Shown here in pieces: positions 1 through 11,095 of a stretch of 64,000 bases of DNA (positions are counted from its first letter, which is position 1; every line of letters starts with the position of its first letter). Source of the stretch: Plectrocnemia conspersa (taxonomy: Eukaryota > Arthropoda > Insecta > Trichoptera > Polycentropodidae); NCBI GenBank assembly GCA_009617715.1, contig VTFK01000373.1:1-64000 (forward strand), written 5' to 3'. Both the position numbers and the translations under genes were made by a program. The notes below the pieces were generated by a model. That model saw only the letters and a program-made list of their open reading frames with translations. It did not search any database and was not told the DNA's origin.

Positions 1-696
1 TTAAGACAACCACTTTTTTAAGAACTTTTTATAGAACTCAATCTAATACACAACTTTGCATTAAAATATTTGCCATATTATACAAATTGCGAATTTTATC
101 GATCCAGTTAGATCATCCTAGGCAGAAGTTAACGTCTCAAATAACTTCCGAAAAATTTAATTGAGACAAACACTTTCTTAGAACTTTTTATAGAACTCAA
201 TCTAATACACAACTTTGCATTAAAACATTTGCCATATTATACAAATTGCGAATTTTATCGATCCAGTTAGATCCTCCTAGGCAGAAATTAACGTCTCAAA
301 TAACTTTCGAAAAATTAAATTGAGACAAACACTTTCCTAGAACTTTTTATAGAATCCAATCTAATACACAACTTTGCATTAAAACATTTGCCATAATACA
401 CAAATTGCGAATTTTATCGATCCAGGTAGATCCTCCTAGGCAGGAATTAACGTCTCAAATAACTTCTGAAAAATTAAAGTGAGACAAACACTTTCCTAGA
501 ACTTTTTATAGAACTCAATCTAATACACATCTTTGCACTAAAACATTTGCCATATTATACAAATTGCGAATTAAATCGATATAGTTAGAACCTCTTAGGC
601 AGAAGTTAACGTCTCAAATAACTTCCGAAAAATTAAATTGAGACAAACACTTTCTTAGAACTTTTTATAGAACTTAATCCAAAACACAACTTTGCA
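1..696. repeat. 159-bp satellite array (4 full units plus partial)
   Basis: The block GAACTTTTTATAGAA recurs at 22, 181, 340, 499 and 658, an exact 159-bp spacing each time, with only scattered substitutions between units. Each unit carries a CCTAGG core, ATCGATCCAG and the block TTGCGAATTTTATCGAT. The array runs off the left edge, so its true length is unknown. The last unit breaks off near 696 and hAT-like sequence follows, so the array may be internal to that element. Confidence 0.95.
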
Positions 697-699
697 ACT

Positions 700-832
700 C
701 TGATTATCTTCTTTAACAATATGGTTTGACATTTTAAAGTGAATATTTTGCTCTTATTTGTTATCACTGCGCCCTACAAGATTTAGCGCTGTAGGCGATT
801 GCCTGTACTGGCTGCCCCTCAGGCCGGCCCTA
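700..832 (-). mobile_element. hAT-like transposon end
   Basis: Read on the minus strand the block begins TTAGGGCCGGCCT and continues through GGCAATCGCCTACAGCGC and AAATCTTGTAGGGCGC. This GGGCCGGCC start followed by a 'cgcctac-agcgc-aaatcttgtagggcgc' segment is a terminal pattern I associate with a widespread hAT group. The element would extend leftward into the satellite array. The opposite end and target duplication lie outside the window. Confidence 0.55.
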
Positions 833-865
833 ATTTGAGGTAACGGTTTTGAGATCCGGTAACAC

Positions 866-997
866 TATTGGTTATCTATTGCAGTGATATCTATTGGTTA
901 TAAATTGTATTAAACATAATAAATAATAATTAATAAAACGTAGATGTCACCGATTCTTAGAATTTTTTAGTCTGGTGGTGGTAACTAATTTTTTGTG
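866..997 (+). repeat. SINE-related fragment, 3' body only
   Basis: The order ATCTATTGGTTATAAATTGT, an AT-rich spacer, AGATGTCACCGATTCTTAGA and GGTGGTAACTAAT matches the 3' body of the SINE at 16,668-16,938 (its minus strand) and the one at 37,524-37,768. The tRNA-like head is absent, so this copy is truncated at its 5' side. Confidence 0.65.
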
Positions 998-1679
998 CTA
1001 TTTCAAAAAGAATGAAGATTTTGTTAGCAGAATCAGGATGCAACGGAAGATTTAAAAAAATATTTCTTTGTTTCACTAAGCTCTTAGAGTTTAGAAACAA
1101 GGTCAAGAAGATGGTTTGATTATTGCAGATCTTTTTGCAAGAAAAAAAAGGGCGATACTTTGTCTTATTTTAAAGAGATGCTAATACTAGAATTTAGTGA
1201 TTTCATTTGCAAAAATAATCTAATTTTTATCTATTCAGATAAATATAATCCATATTATTTTTTTATCTATAATTTTTTTCGTGATTATAATAAATAAATC
1301 GTTTTTATAAATAATAAATTAATTATTATCATTTAACATATATACGAGGAGGGCTGTACATATGATTGCTTATTACTGACGAGGTTCACTTTTCATTTAT
1401 TTTTTATTTGGTACATTACTTTTAAAACATAAGTAATAACCATTTGGATTGAAAAATGTGTAACATAAACTGTTCGTTTGTAAAACAAATTGGTAAATTT
1501 GATTTAAAAACGTACTTTTCATAGAGATTAGGTATTTAAATTATACAACTTGAAAAATATTTTGCAAATAAATATTTTTCTTATAAAATGTACCTCTTAC
1601 ATTAAAATTAACTTATTTAACTTCGGGATTATAACTTTTTACATATTTTGTTACATGATACGTATAATATAACACGCCC
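998..1679. other. AT-rich interval without a gene
   Basis: No reading frame, motif or repeat of note was found. The tract is dominated by short A/T runs. Confidence 0.6.
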
Positions 1680-1860
1680 AAAGCCGTACCTAAAGTCTGT
1701 GTTTTGCGGAAAGCGAAACACGCCAATGAAATTTCAATATTAAAATATAAACACCCACCAAAAAAAGCGACCCCTAAAGTTGTCGCCGTTTTTTTTCTCT
1801 CAGCGTTGGTTCGTTCGCTTTTTATCGAATTATCAGCGTAATATACACGGTTAGATTAAA
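1680..1860. promoter_or_regulatory. GC-raised patch, possible regulatory element
   Basis: The patch contains AAAGCCGTACC, AAAGCGAAACACGCC, GTCGCCGTT and TTATCGAATTATCAGCG within an AT-rich surround. No reading frame is sustained. The calling basis is composition alone; it could equally be an old repeat. Confidence 0.25.
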
Positions 1861-2159
1861 AAATGAAATTTTATACGCAAGCAAAGAGCGTTGTAGGTGA
1901 TACGTATATATTTTCTCCATATTTTTTACGTGAAGATGAGAAGACGAAAAATAATATTTCTTCGTGTATTATATTATATTACAAGTAAACGATGTCAACA
2001 AGCGGTGATACAAAAAGGTTATTTTGAAATATGTAACAGAATATACACTTGATATTGGATGTAGTCAAAGGTAAATGCATATTTATATATATATAAGACA
2101 TATTTTTTTAGTTATTCTTTTAGACATTTAATAACTTTCCTTAAAAAACTTCTCCTAAA

Positions 2160-2290
2160 CCGCGTGAGTGATGTTCTGTGTGAGCAATATTAGCATGAGC
2201 AATCGACTTGTAAGCAATCGATTTCTGTCAGCAATTTGGTACCAGTTGCCATGTGAGAACCGCTGAAGCCTTCAGACCAAAAAGTAAGAA
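2160..2290. repeat. Short degenerate repeat of AGCAAT
   Basis: GAGCAAT, GAGCAATCGA, AAGCAATCGAT and CAGCAATTT occur within about 55 bp (roughly 2184, 2199, 2213, 2230), spaced 14-17 bp. This could be a decayed mini-tandem array or a cluster of one protein-binding site. Confidence 0.4.
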
Positions 2291-2424
2291 ATCTTATATT
2301 ATCGAATATATTATTGATGATAAGCAAGTATGGCTGTATTCTGTTAGAAAGTTTTGGCAAAGATTAATTTAAAAAATTTCCAACCATTTACAATATTATG
2401 TAGATATCGAGCTATGTAGATTAT

Positions 2425-2830
2425 ATTTGGTGATTGTATAATTTTGTGCCCGATTTAAAAATAAAATTCAATAAGTTACATTTTATTGAAAAAATTTTAC
2501 TAATCAATTATACAGTCACCACCCTTCTCTACGATTATTTTCCAACGATTTATAAGTTTGTCGATTTCATTTTTGTAGAAGATGGTTTTCAACCGCTTTC
2601 AGAGAATTAAAATTCTGCAGATTTTTGTTCGAATTATTAATGTTCATCTTTTTGGCAATCATCTCAGTTGTAATCCTTGGGTTATTACTAACTACAGTAC
2701 TTACGATGTCATCCTAAATGGCAAAAGGCCTTCCAGATAGGATTTGATCGTTTTGGAGCAAAAGCACGGTCTAAATAAACGTCCTGAATGGTTTTTTTGT
2801 GCAGTTTCAATATTTACTACTTGCTTAAAC
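2425..2830 (-). mobile_element. mariner remnant, internally deleted
   Basis: Read on the minus strand, SGRPFAI*DDIVSTVV followed by ITTEMIAKKMNINNSN matches the 'SGRP...ITTREIAEKLNVS' N-terminal helix-turn-helix of mariner transposases. It jumps within about 30 codons to FYKNEIDKLINRWK and VEKGGDCIID-stop, the mariner C-terminus. The whole catalytic DD34D core is missing. Past the stop come a TTTTATTTTTAAATCGGGCACAAAATT-like tail and ACAATCACC, typical of mariner 3' terminal sequence. It is a non-autonomous deletion derivative with stops and a frameshift, so it makes no transposase. Confidence 0.75.
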
Positions 2831-2979
2831 TCGTATACTAACATTTTTTAATTTAAAAAAAGGATAAATCAAATAAAAATAAAAATATCGTTGCAGGTAA
2901 TTATTGTATTAATTTTAATTAATATAATGTAATTGTTATATTTATTAAAATAAAAAAATAAGAAGAGTGATTTAAAAAT

Positions 2980-3260
2980 TGTAGACAATTGCTCTCAAGA
3001 AATAAATTCTTGTGTACTTATTATATTTCTTGATGACGGAATTTCAGATTCGATTCTTTGACTCCGGTTCCCTCAATTCCACACTTATTTGCTCAATCGG
3101 CAACTCTCAATCAGACTGCTCTTTTCTTAGTTTTGAATCCAGACGGCAAACGGTGGGATGATTGATTACTATTCTCTGATTAAACCCTCTTTGCCATCAT
3201 TCTAGAGAGTTTGTTGTCCGTGAAAGCCTTTTATACCTATCTCTGATTAATTATTATAAT
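2980..3260. other. GC-raised patch of unknown role
   Basis: Moderate-complexity sequence with GACTCCGGTTCCC, CGGCAACTCTCAATCAGAC and GACGGCAAACGGTGGG. No coding frame and no recognised repeat. It may be a regulatory element or an old transposon scrap. Confidence 0.25.
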
Positions 3261-3689
3261 CAGATTGGATTTAATTTGTTTTTAAGTTAAATTTATTACA
3301 TTATTACTATTAACTTTTTTAAATGCTACCACGCTTGTAATTCCTTTATCGTCAATTAAATCCCAATCGATTGCTTTTAACTCGTTCACTAATACCGTAT
3401 GTTGCGATTTTAAAAAGCACTTTGTAAATCCTCATTTAACCACGCACTTTTGGCTTTTAAAATGTAATTTTTGTTTTTATGGTCAAGTGACGTTTTACAT
3501 TTTGCGTTTATTTAATTGGGGAACACTTAATACTTTCAACATGATTGATAAAAATATATATCTAAAAATTTAGCAGCAATTCTATAATACTTTATAAAAA
3601 ATCTCTCACTTCAGAAAACCATTTGGTTTTGAACTAATCTTTAAAGGCTTATCTATTCATACATGAAATCTATTTATCTATTCAAAATC

Positions 3690-4150
3690 GATTCGATTGC
3701 GTCTTATCATACAGAGAATTTGATCAATGGAGACTTTCCTAGTCCTAAGCATATATTGGTATTAATTTTTAAAGTTCATATCTCGCATCGGTACAATATC
3801 ATTGATCAAACATAGCACTTTAGAATGTAAGTTCTGATCCTAAGCAAACATTGCCGTGTCATCAGCATAACGATTGTTGTTAATATTCTCACCGCCGATT
3901 TTTAAAATTGCTTCTTTAAATATGATTTTTGAGTATATATTTAAAAGAGGGGGAGAAAGAACACATTCTTGTCTGACACTTCTCTGTACTAGAATATTTT
4001 TTATCTGCTCTCCCTCAATACCTTGCATCGCTATCATTGAGCTTGATGGAACTTGGGCTATCTATTAGATGATAGTGTTTTACGCGATCGAATCGATCGA
4101 TAAATCTGAAGTCAATGCTCATGTAGATGTTTTATTTAATGAGAATCTCA
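3690..4150 (-). mobile_element. Non-LTR retrotransposon RT fragment
   Basis: The minus strand gives FIDRFDRVKHYHLID, the 'F(I/V)DYxKAFDRVKHxxLI' motif carrying the first catalytic aspartate region. Then come RSVRQECVLSPPLLNIYS (cf. 'GVRQGCVLSPLLFNIYS') and INNNRYADDTAMFA with the YADD catalytic box. A stop follows YADDTAMFA and frames shift, so the piece is dead. The RQGC-type motif and YADDT box differ from the Jockey-like groups elsewhere in the window, so it belongs to another LINE clade. Only finger/palm sequence survives; no endonuclease or 3' tail was seen. Confidence 0.85.
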
Positions 4151-4289
4151 CACCTATATTATACTTTTTAACACTTTCTTCGGCTATAATATATTAGATT
4201 GTCAAATCAGGCATCTTTTGAATACGAATGATTTGGTTACTCATTACAAGTTAAATATTTAAAATTAAGTTTATAATAATGGGTAGTTC

Positions 4290-4680
4290 ATCTCCGATTC
4301 GAACCACAACGACATATCAAACCCGGGATTAAGCCCGACGATTTCACTTTTCAAGTTGGCGAAATAGGATTTCTCTTAGGGCCAAAACGCCTGTCAGATT
4401 CGTCTGGCGTGGCACATGAATATAAAAGTGTCAAATATTTCTGATGGGACATGAACACAAGTCACAGGAAATAAAATTCGCTGGCGGAGAAAACTGACAG
4501 TCGGGGGCTTTCGCCAATGCTCCTGTGCCGGTGTCAAACAGGGGGAAAATGCCGAATTTCACGCCGGGGGTGGTTTTCGACACGGGGTGGTTCGCGTGGG
4601 TCGTTATTAATATTCCGAGACGGATCTTAATCGAGAACGGACCGAAAAGGGCGAAGGGTGTCCGCACCTAATGCGATCGT
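4290..4680. promoter_or_regulatory. GC-rich island, candidate conserved enhancer
   Basis: About 390 bp of high GC and CpG in an AT-rich surround, including GGCGTGGCACATGAATATAA, CTGGCGGAGAAAACTGACAG and CACGCCGGGGGTGGTTTTCG. A GGATTA (K50 homeodomain-type) site lies near 4326. A 78-codon minus frame is open here but shows no domain and its codon use tracks base composition. Function is inferred from composition and motif content only. Confidence 0.4.
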
Positions 4681-4689
4681 GTAAATTCC

Positions 4690-5635
4690 GATTGTATTAC
4701 ACGGTAATTTAAATTAAGATTTTATTGCACTATGTTCATTATACGCTACTGTATAAATATTCATGTAATTTATGCTTGATTGCTACTCTTCTACCTTTCC
4801 AACAAAGGTGAATTTTTATTAGAAAGATATATAATCGTAAAAATATGAGTTACGTTTCATTTGCTTTGCAACATTTCTATTTCTGAGTCCATGTTAAAAG
4901 AGTTTACCAATTATACGTAAAAGCAATGCAGTTTTTAATAAGCCGAACCTAATTTTATTACATTTTTAGTTTAACTAAAAATCTGAAATTGACGGAATAT
5001 TTAACATATTAATTAAACATTTTTCTGAAAATTGTATTCGTTACTTCACATTTCTATTGCTTGCTTACTTTTTGTGTAGTTTATAATCATTTGATTGTAT
5101 ATTTAAAAACATAATCATTGAGTGCTCAAAAACATCTTTAGGAAATAAAATTGTTAATAAATAGTTCTGGCATTCGCGAAAATTAATAAGCACTTTAGTG
5201 CAAGAATAATCATTATCTACTATCATCATCTTTCTTTCCTTTCGAGATGTTTTAAAGATTTATGTTTGTTATTTATTAAAACATATTTTTATTTTACGCA
5301 ACACAATGTTTTCAAATTTATATAATCTACATGATTTATAATTTATTTTGACATAAATTTTACATATTATTTTTAAAGAAACATTAAAATTTAAGGTTAT
5401 AAATTAGCCTAACGTATTAAAATTGACCTAATACATTAAAAAAGTTTTTTTTATTTCAAATACATTTTTATTAAGCCATGTTAATTAACATCTTTGGTCG
5501 AAATAAAATCCTTTTGCATCATTCTTTCAACCAAAAATTACTTTTTTTTTACTACATTGTCCTATTAACTCATAATAATGTTCAGGGATGTTCAGATGTT
5601 TAGGAACAAGTTAATTATTGTTTATTTATAATAAT
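4690..5635. other. AT-rich interval without a gene
   Basis: No coding frame, structured repeat or transposon signature was found here. Confidence 0.6.
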
Positions 5636-5639
5636 AATG

Positions 5640-6480
5640 CGTCAAGTGTACAGCGATATATTTAATTAAACAATAAAAATATTGACGTAAAATGTGAAAA
5701 CTGCAGTGGAAATCACCCAGAAAATTAAAGAAGTTGACTAGTATAAAATAAACTTAAAAAAACAACATCCACACTTAAAACAAACAAATAGATTCAACCA
5801 ACTAAAATACGACAGATTTAACTGAGAACAAACAATCGTACGCACAAATATTTCGATGTAACCGAGGGAAATTTTAATAGAAATCAAAGACATATCTAAA
5901 ATTAAAAAAAATGATAAAATACCTTGCCTAAACTACTAACAATAGTTCCCCTTAAAATTGCACAATGATTGTTGAACTTCATTTTTCTATATGGAACGCT
6001 AATGGTCTATTGCAACACACACTGGAAATAAATAAAAAATTAATATTTCAAAACATCCATCTACTGCATTTATATCATGAGGCACCCGGACGAAACTGCA
6101 CACAGAGGCACAGCAGTAATATTTAAAAACAATATTTTTTTAAGTAGAATACCTTCAGGTGACTAATAGTAAACTTCAAGATCGTTACTTATAATCGACG
6201 CTTTTCACCGTATTGTCTTCCAAAATACAATATTAAGAAATAATAATATAGATTCTCTTTAAGCAAGCTGAGAAATAAATTTATTGCTGGAGGCAATTTT
6301 AGTACCAAAAATATACTATGAAGATCAAAATCATAAAACAAAAAAGGAAAATAATTTTATGAAGTGGCAGTAGAAAATAACTTGAGGTAGATCTCCACAA
6401 GACAACCAACATATTGACTTTTGTAAAGTCCAAGGCATAGATGTAAATAGATTCCTAGATAAATTATGTTTTAAATTTTA
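5640..6480 (+). mobile_element. Jockey-like retrotransposon: ORF1 end plus endonuclease
   Basis: At 5,688-5,744 the frame reads VKCENCSGNHPEN, the CxxC-x3-H zinc knuckle that closes Jockey ORF1; the expected final cysteine codon is now TGA. From about 5,992 comes WNANGLLQHTLEINKKLIFQ, the start of the apurinic endonuclease domain, then RHPDETAHRGTAVIFKNNI and later KFIAGGNFSTKNIL and ISTRQPTY. These match the order 'WNANGL...HPDGTAHGGTAIIIKN...FIAGGDFNAKH...LSTGEPTYWP'. The catalytic D of GGDFN has become N. Stops and frameshifts are frequent. No RT follows, so the copy is internally or 3' truncated. It is the only endonuclease portion seen in the window. Confidence 0.85.
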
Positions 6481-6719
6481 AATATTGTACATTATAATAG
6501 GTTTTTAAAATAAATTATCCCTATGAAGTAAACATTTTATATATACAAATATAATATTCTACTAATTCGTTTATTTCTAAAGTTGTTGTTAAATGTCATT
6601 CCTAAGTCATTTATGTTTATTGAAATTAAAAAAAATGTATAAAAAGAAACTTTTTAAGTATAAATATAATAATAAAATTATAAGATTTTAAATATAAACT
6701 TTTTCATATTGGAAGGTTA

Positions 6720-7240
6720 TTTAGGATTACGCAAGCCCAAGTGCAGCTGTCAGAGACCAGCTTATAAGGTGATATAACATATATGGAAATACAGCAACGA
6801 ATCTTTAGGTCGATTTCAGCTGTAACAAGGCGAAATGACAAAACTCAATTTGTCGACCCATTTAAAGATTACGCTTCGGGTCGTTTGGCGTCTCGTATCG
6901 CCTCTCACGTGTGCCCCAATGACCGTATGTACGGTATATGGGTCGTTACTATTTCACCCGTTCGGTGCATGCACTGCAGTGGTAATGAGGTGAAGTGACA
7001 ATATGGGCTCCGGCTTCTACATCGGCGCCATACAGCCTTAATTGCTAGAGATAACGAGCGAGAAGAATTACGGCGCGACAGCACGGTTACCCGAACTGGC
7101 CCGAATTTATGTTACGCAATTACAAGGTCGTCACCGGCTATTAAACCCTTGAAGAGCTGCGATGATCGGCTGGTAAGTCGACGGGTGTCAAGTTAGTTTT
7201 AACAGGCATTATCGGTCACTCGTTTCCAGCATTTACCGTT
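6720..7240. promoter_or_regulatory. GC-raised island, candidate conserved enhancer
   Basis: About 500 bp of high-complexity, CpG-rich sequence with CACGTG (near 6,906), TGCATGCACTGCAGTGG, several CGGTAT/GGGTCG blocks, CAGCTGT and TTACGCAATTACAAGG. A 71-codon plus frame is open but featureless. The sharp return to AT-rich sequence on both sides fits a constrained non-coding element. Function is not demonstrable from sequence alone. Confidence 0.4.
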
Positions 7241-7337
7241 CAACAGTGACGGAAATACACAGCGCAAAACTACAAGAAAAAACTAATTGTCTAATTTTAA
7301 ATATTGTGCAAAAATGATGTTGCAAAAATTAAAAAAA

Positions 7338-7385
7338 TATTTTTTATTCAACTAAACATACATATGTTTAGTTGAATAAAAAATA
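7338..7385. repeat. Perfect 23-bp inverted repeat, 2-nt spacer
   Basis: Arms 7338-7360 and 7363-7385 are exact reverse complements (core TTCAACTAAACATA and TATGTTTAGTTGAA) separated by CA. The 2-nt loop is too short for a Dicer-type hairpin, so a cruciform-forming palindrome or a minimal foldback element is more likely. Confidence 0.95.
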
Positions 7386-7389
7386 GTGA

Positions 7390-8995
7390 AAAAACCATCT
7401 AAAAAATATTAAAATAAATAATAATAAACAATCGTATTATGCGAAGGGTAGAACGAGTTATCTAGCGCGTATCCTGTCCAAACAAAGAGTAGTGTTTTCA
7501 GCGGTACTTATGAGCTAAAAAGTCTCGTGACTAATGTGCTTTTCATGTGGTTCATGTAATATTTATTAGCACAATTGTTTGCTAACAAAAACTTGTGAAA
7601 ATACTGTTTATAACCCGACTTTAGAGACTTTAAATCTTCTGTATTTTATTTAAAAAGGTCGTAAGAATAACTTTTAAAATATAAAAAATGCAACGATCCA
7701 AAGAGCTTATCCCTTCTATCAAAGGAGTCTTAATTCACTTGACATCCTTGGGCTGTAAATAACTTTGTAGTAATTTAAAACGTGTGGTTATTTTTAATTT
7801 AAAATTAATTACTCTAGTGAATTAATAAATTTGTACTTTAATAACACTAATTGAAAGTTATTGTTAATTTTTATATAATTATTGAATTTATAATATTATT
7901 ATTATCACATTTTTGATTTTTAAATTTTATTATGACGTACTACTATATATAATACATACGTATGTTTACATATATATGCGAACATTTTCTTAAAATCAAG
8001 GGACATTTTATATGTGTGTATACAATTTAGGATTGCCAGGGGGAGACGCTCTCTCTCTACAATAGAGATTTTTACGACTCAAAGCAGAAGGGTGCGAAGA
8101 TTCTTCCTTTAAAGACGTATCCAATGGAGATACTGAGAATTTAATTAAAAATATCCCGTGGATATTTATTATTATTATTAATATCATTGGCGCAAAATAA
8201 TATTATTCATAGCTCTAGTAGGATTAATTGAGCTCCCTACTAAGAAGACGGGATAGAAAAGAATAAGGGGCGATCATATCGCAACCCTTGGTGTATATTC
8301 ACAATTGCATTTTTAATATCATAGATTGTAATCATAAAATCATACACAATAAAGGTTAACGTGAGTAATAGATAATATTACAATATAATCTTACAAAGAT
8401 GAATTTTTAGTTGCAATTTTAAACAATTTTCTAATTTGTTTCCTTGAATCATTAAGTTATTTATTACATAAAAATATTGTAGCGATTAAGTTTTTTTAAA
8501 CATATTAAAAGCTAAAAAAGATTTGACATTAAAAACAGGCCGTAATTTTTTATATATAACATTATACATGTGTGCTAGTTAGTATCTTTCTATATTTTTA
8601 ACTTTATCTATTTTGTAAGTTCAATTTAAATAAAGTGTGTTTTTTTCTGTATCATATTCAAGCATTTAATTAAATAGGCAAACTTATATTATCTTAATAA
8701 TTGTCCATATATTTTTTGTAATATTTATTTTTTCATTATCGTACATTATTACTTTTTTTATAAATTTAATTAGCAATGAGTTTTTGCATCGGTGTATATA
8801 TATATTGTAAGACATAACTAAATAATCGTTTTATTTTAAATAAAGTTCTAAAGCATTGCTTATAAAAATAAATAAAATAAGAAATTTAATGTACATATTA
8901 GATATTCAAGAAATAAATAAAAAATAAAAAATCACCTTTAAATGCTTATTTTTATTTTAATGGTTCAAAATATAATTTTTTTCTTAAAATATAAT
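7390..8995. other. Mostly AT-rich interval with two small GC-raised spots
   Basis: Richer spots lie at about 7,440-7,550 (GGGTAGAACGAGTTATC, GCGGTACTTATGAGC) and 8,030-8,290 (GGGGGAGACGCTCTCTCTC, GGGGCGATCATATCGC). Neither holds a reading frame. The rest is low-complexity A/T. Confidence 0.5.
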
Positions 8996-8999
8996 CTTT

Positions 9000-9290
9000 T
9001 CCTAATTCTCAGTATTTTTTAAAATTTCATTAGCATTATGTATTCAAAATATTATAATAGCCTCCCTTTTAAATCATCTGCATTTTAAATGTTTTACATC
9101 TAGGAAGTGTTGTATGTCGGAAGGAGTTAAGTCTGAAGAATAAGATGGATGAGATAATACATTTTCGAATACACAATTATTCTTCAGTCTCACCATACAT
9201 ACAAAATTACTTTTTTACAGTGAGGCCGGGTTTTGCTACTTGGCCTTTATTAACCACTGTTTTCTACGACGATTATTGTTGTACGATACC
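9000..9290 (-). mobile_element. mariner transposase fragment
   Basis: The minus strand reads RRKQWLIKAK near 9,270, matching mariner 'RRKQWLSxGQ'. Then ENVLSHPSYSSDLTPSD at about 9,110-9,160 matches the 'WEVLPHPPYSPDLAPSD' block containing the third catalytic Asp, followed by HFLDVKHLK. The section between these blocks, with the second Asp, is shortened. It aligns with the copy at 14,700-15,000 through shared TCGGAAGGAG and TTTTAAAATTTCATTAGCAT, so the two belong to one family. Confidence 0.75.
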
Positions 9291-9339
9291 CATCACATGG
9301 TCTATGGCCTGTCTAAGGGCCGCTAAGTCTGTTTAAGGT

Positions 9340-10380
9340 AAGATCTATCTAAGGGCCGCAATGACGGCAAGACCTTTAGAGCGAAAATCCAAAATAAGTT
9401 TATTGAATTTAAGCTTGGAGTCCAGGTGTAAGTGCATTTAAATTAAAAAATAAAATTATTATCAAATATTTTAAGACCGTTAGCAATTGTAGATTTATTT
9501 TTATTTTTCTATTTATTTTGACATGTGTATATAATTTCCCATAAATTAATTCTACAAATTGAATCTTTATCTACCGTGAAAGTATTTTATCTTATTGATC
9601 TATTTCCTTCGTTTTAAGTGAGTTTGTATGATACAGAAAAAGCTTCAGCTAACATCTTCACTTTGCTTCGATTCGTGTCAGCTATGCTATGTCTATTTTT
9701 TAATAGTGAAAATTTTATGTATATTTTAAGCGACTTTCATAATGAATTATCTGCTGAAATATCTAAGTCGAGCCTTGACTCTCAGGTTTTGAGTGGTCTT
9801 AGTGACTGAGTCTTTAGGCTGAGGCTTCTGTCTCTTTGCTGCTTTCATTAAAAGCCTTTGAATAATTTTTTTCTGTGAATTTTAATTTGCCCTCTCCATC
9901 TCTTTTGTTATAAGATTACACCATATCTGCGTAAGGCGGTGTCTGAGAGAAGGGTGCCGGAGTATTTTTGCCTATTAGTCAATTTTGGATTTTGAAGTTA
10001 TTTTTATTTCTAAATTTTATTTTAATTAAAACGTAGCCCCTACCATATAAAAATAGTTTTACGACGAGAAATATTTATCGTCTTAAAGTCCAGCAATGCA
10101 CAATCAAAAATATTAGTCCTGAGTTTTGTAATTATTGTATAACCTTTTTATCAATTACAAAAATAAAGTATATGTATTAATTTTATAGCCCCACTTTTCA
10201 CATTGCTTTCATTATTTTCAAAATAGATTATTTTATAAATACAAAAACGTTTGAAGATCCCAAACTAATATTTATTATAGAATAAAAAAAATATTATCTA
10301 CATAGCTCAGTTATAACAAATTTAAAAATTTAATTCAATTTTTGTACGAGCAATACATAACAAGATAAATATGTTTGATT
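9340..10380. other. Interval without a recognised gene
   Basis: It begins with a short CG-containing stretch (TCTATCTAAGGGCCGCAATG) in which CTAAGGGCCGC also occurs about 40 bp earlier. A 63-codon plus frame at 9,618-9,809 has no recognisable domain. A GC-raised spot at 9,920-9,965 (CTGCGTAAGGCGGTGTCTG) resembles transposon-terminal sequence but was not identified. Confidence 0.4.
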
Positions 10381-10429
10381 TCATTTGAAGACATCGTACA
10401 TCTCGAGGTATGTTTGTAGCTAAGCCCAT

Positions 10430-10705
10430 TTATTCTTGATCATGGGAAATTTCTACGAGAGTTTTGAGGCAACTTGGATTAAGAAATGCTTCGAGAAGCC
10501 GCACCATTACATCTTTTTCGCTGGTATTGTCTGCTTCCTCTATAAAAATATTGTAATATAAATACGTGTATTTTAAAAATATTTAAATAGGTACAATACC
10601 ACTGAAAAATAATGCTTGATCCATTTCGTCTTCACCGTCGAGCGGATCTGAATTTTTGTTGACGACACCATGCACGCGAATGGTAAAGGAACGGAAACAG
10701 GTCAT
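10430..10705 (-). CDS. Unrecognised two-exon small protein (71 aa), candidate
   Basis: Exon 1 spans 10705-10600 (ATG through FTIRVHGVVNKNSD and GEDEMDQALFFS). Exon 2 spans 10539-10430 (EEADNTSEKDVMVRLLEAFL, then LVEISHDQE-stop). They are joined across a 60-bp AT-rich intron with GTATTG donor and TTTTTATAG acceptor. The phase-1 join keeps the frame, and both exons are much richer in GC than the intron, which is why I favour splicing over chance. The protein is acidic in the middle, has no signal peptide or membrane segment, and matches no family I know. Just upstream a separate frame reads FEESYEIFDKIMLIRPQAA before a stop, so this could be an older, frameshifted coding sequence or an unknown transposon. 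The donor is weak. No TATA box or poly(A) signal was assigned. Confidence 0.35.
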
Positions 10706-10907
10706 GATGATGTTTCACTCAAGCAGCTTGAGGGCGAATGAGCATTATTTTATCGAAGATTTCGTAACTCTCTTCAAACATATTCAATTCAAGTGAAATT
10801 GTACAATTGTACATTCCATAATTATTATGAAACGATGTTTTCTAAGAACTGTTTCACCTAACATAAATCGTTTAACGCAATTTGATTAATAACGATTAAT
10901 ATCGACC

Positions 10908-11095
10908 AAAGTCCAAGATTGCGTAAAAAACGTCATGAGGCAAAAATCACAACTTTGCAAAAAATCAAAAACAACAATAGAAATTGTTTCATTGCAAAAT
11001 CAATAACGCTTTTTGATAAATTGTAGTAAATAGCAAACAAAGTCTAAGAGTGAGCCAAGAAATAGTCACGAGAGCAAAATCACAACTTCACAGAC
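10908..11095. repeat. Degenerate direct repeat, period about 128 bp
   Basis: CAAAGTCCAAG with GCAAAAATCACAACTTTGC near 10,908-10,960 recurs as CAAAGTCTAAG with GCAAAATCACAACTTCAC near 11,038-11,090. The intervening block shows weaker similarity. This fits an old tandem duplication. Confidence 0.55.

Noticed and set aside
4280..4330. GGTTCGAATC B-box-like word on the minus strand
   Set aside because: The flanks do not form a T-arm stem and no other tRNA or SINE feature is near.
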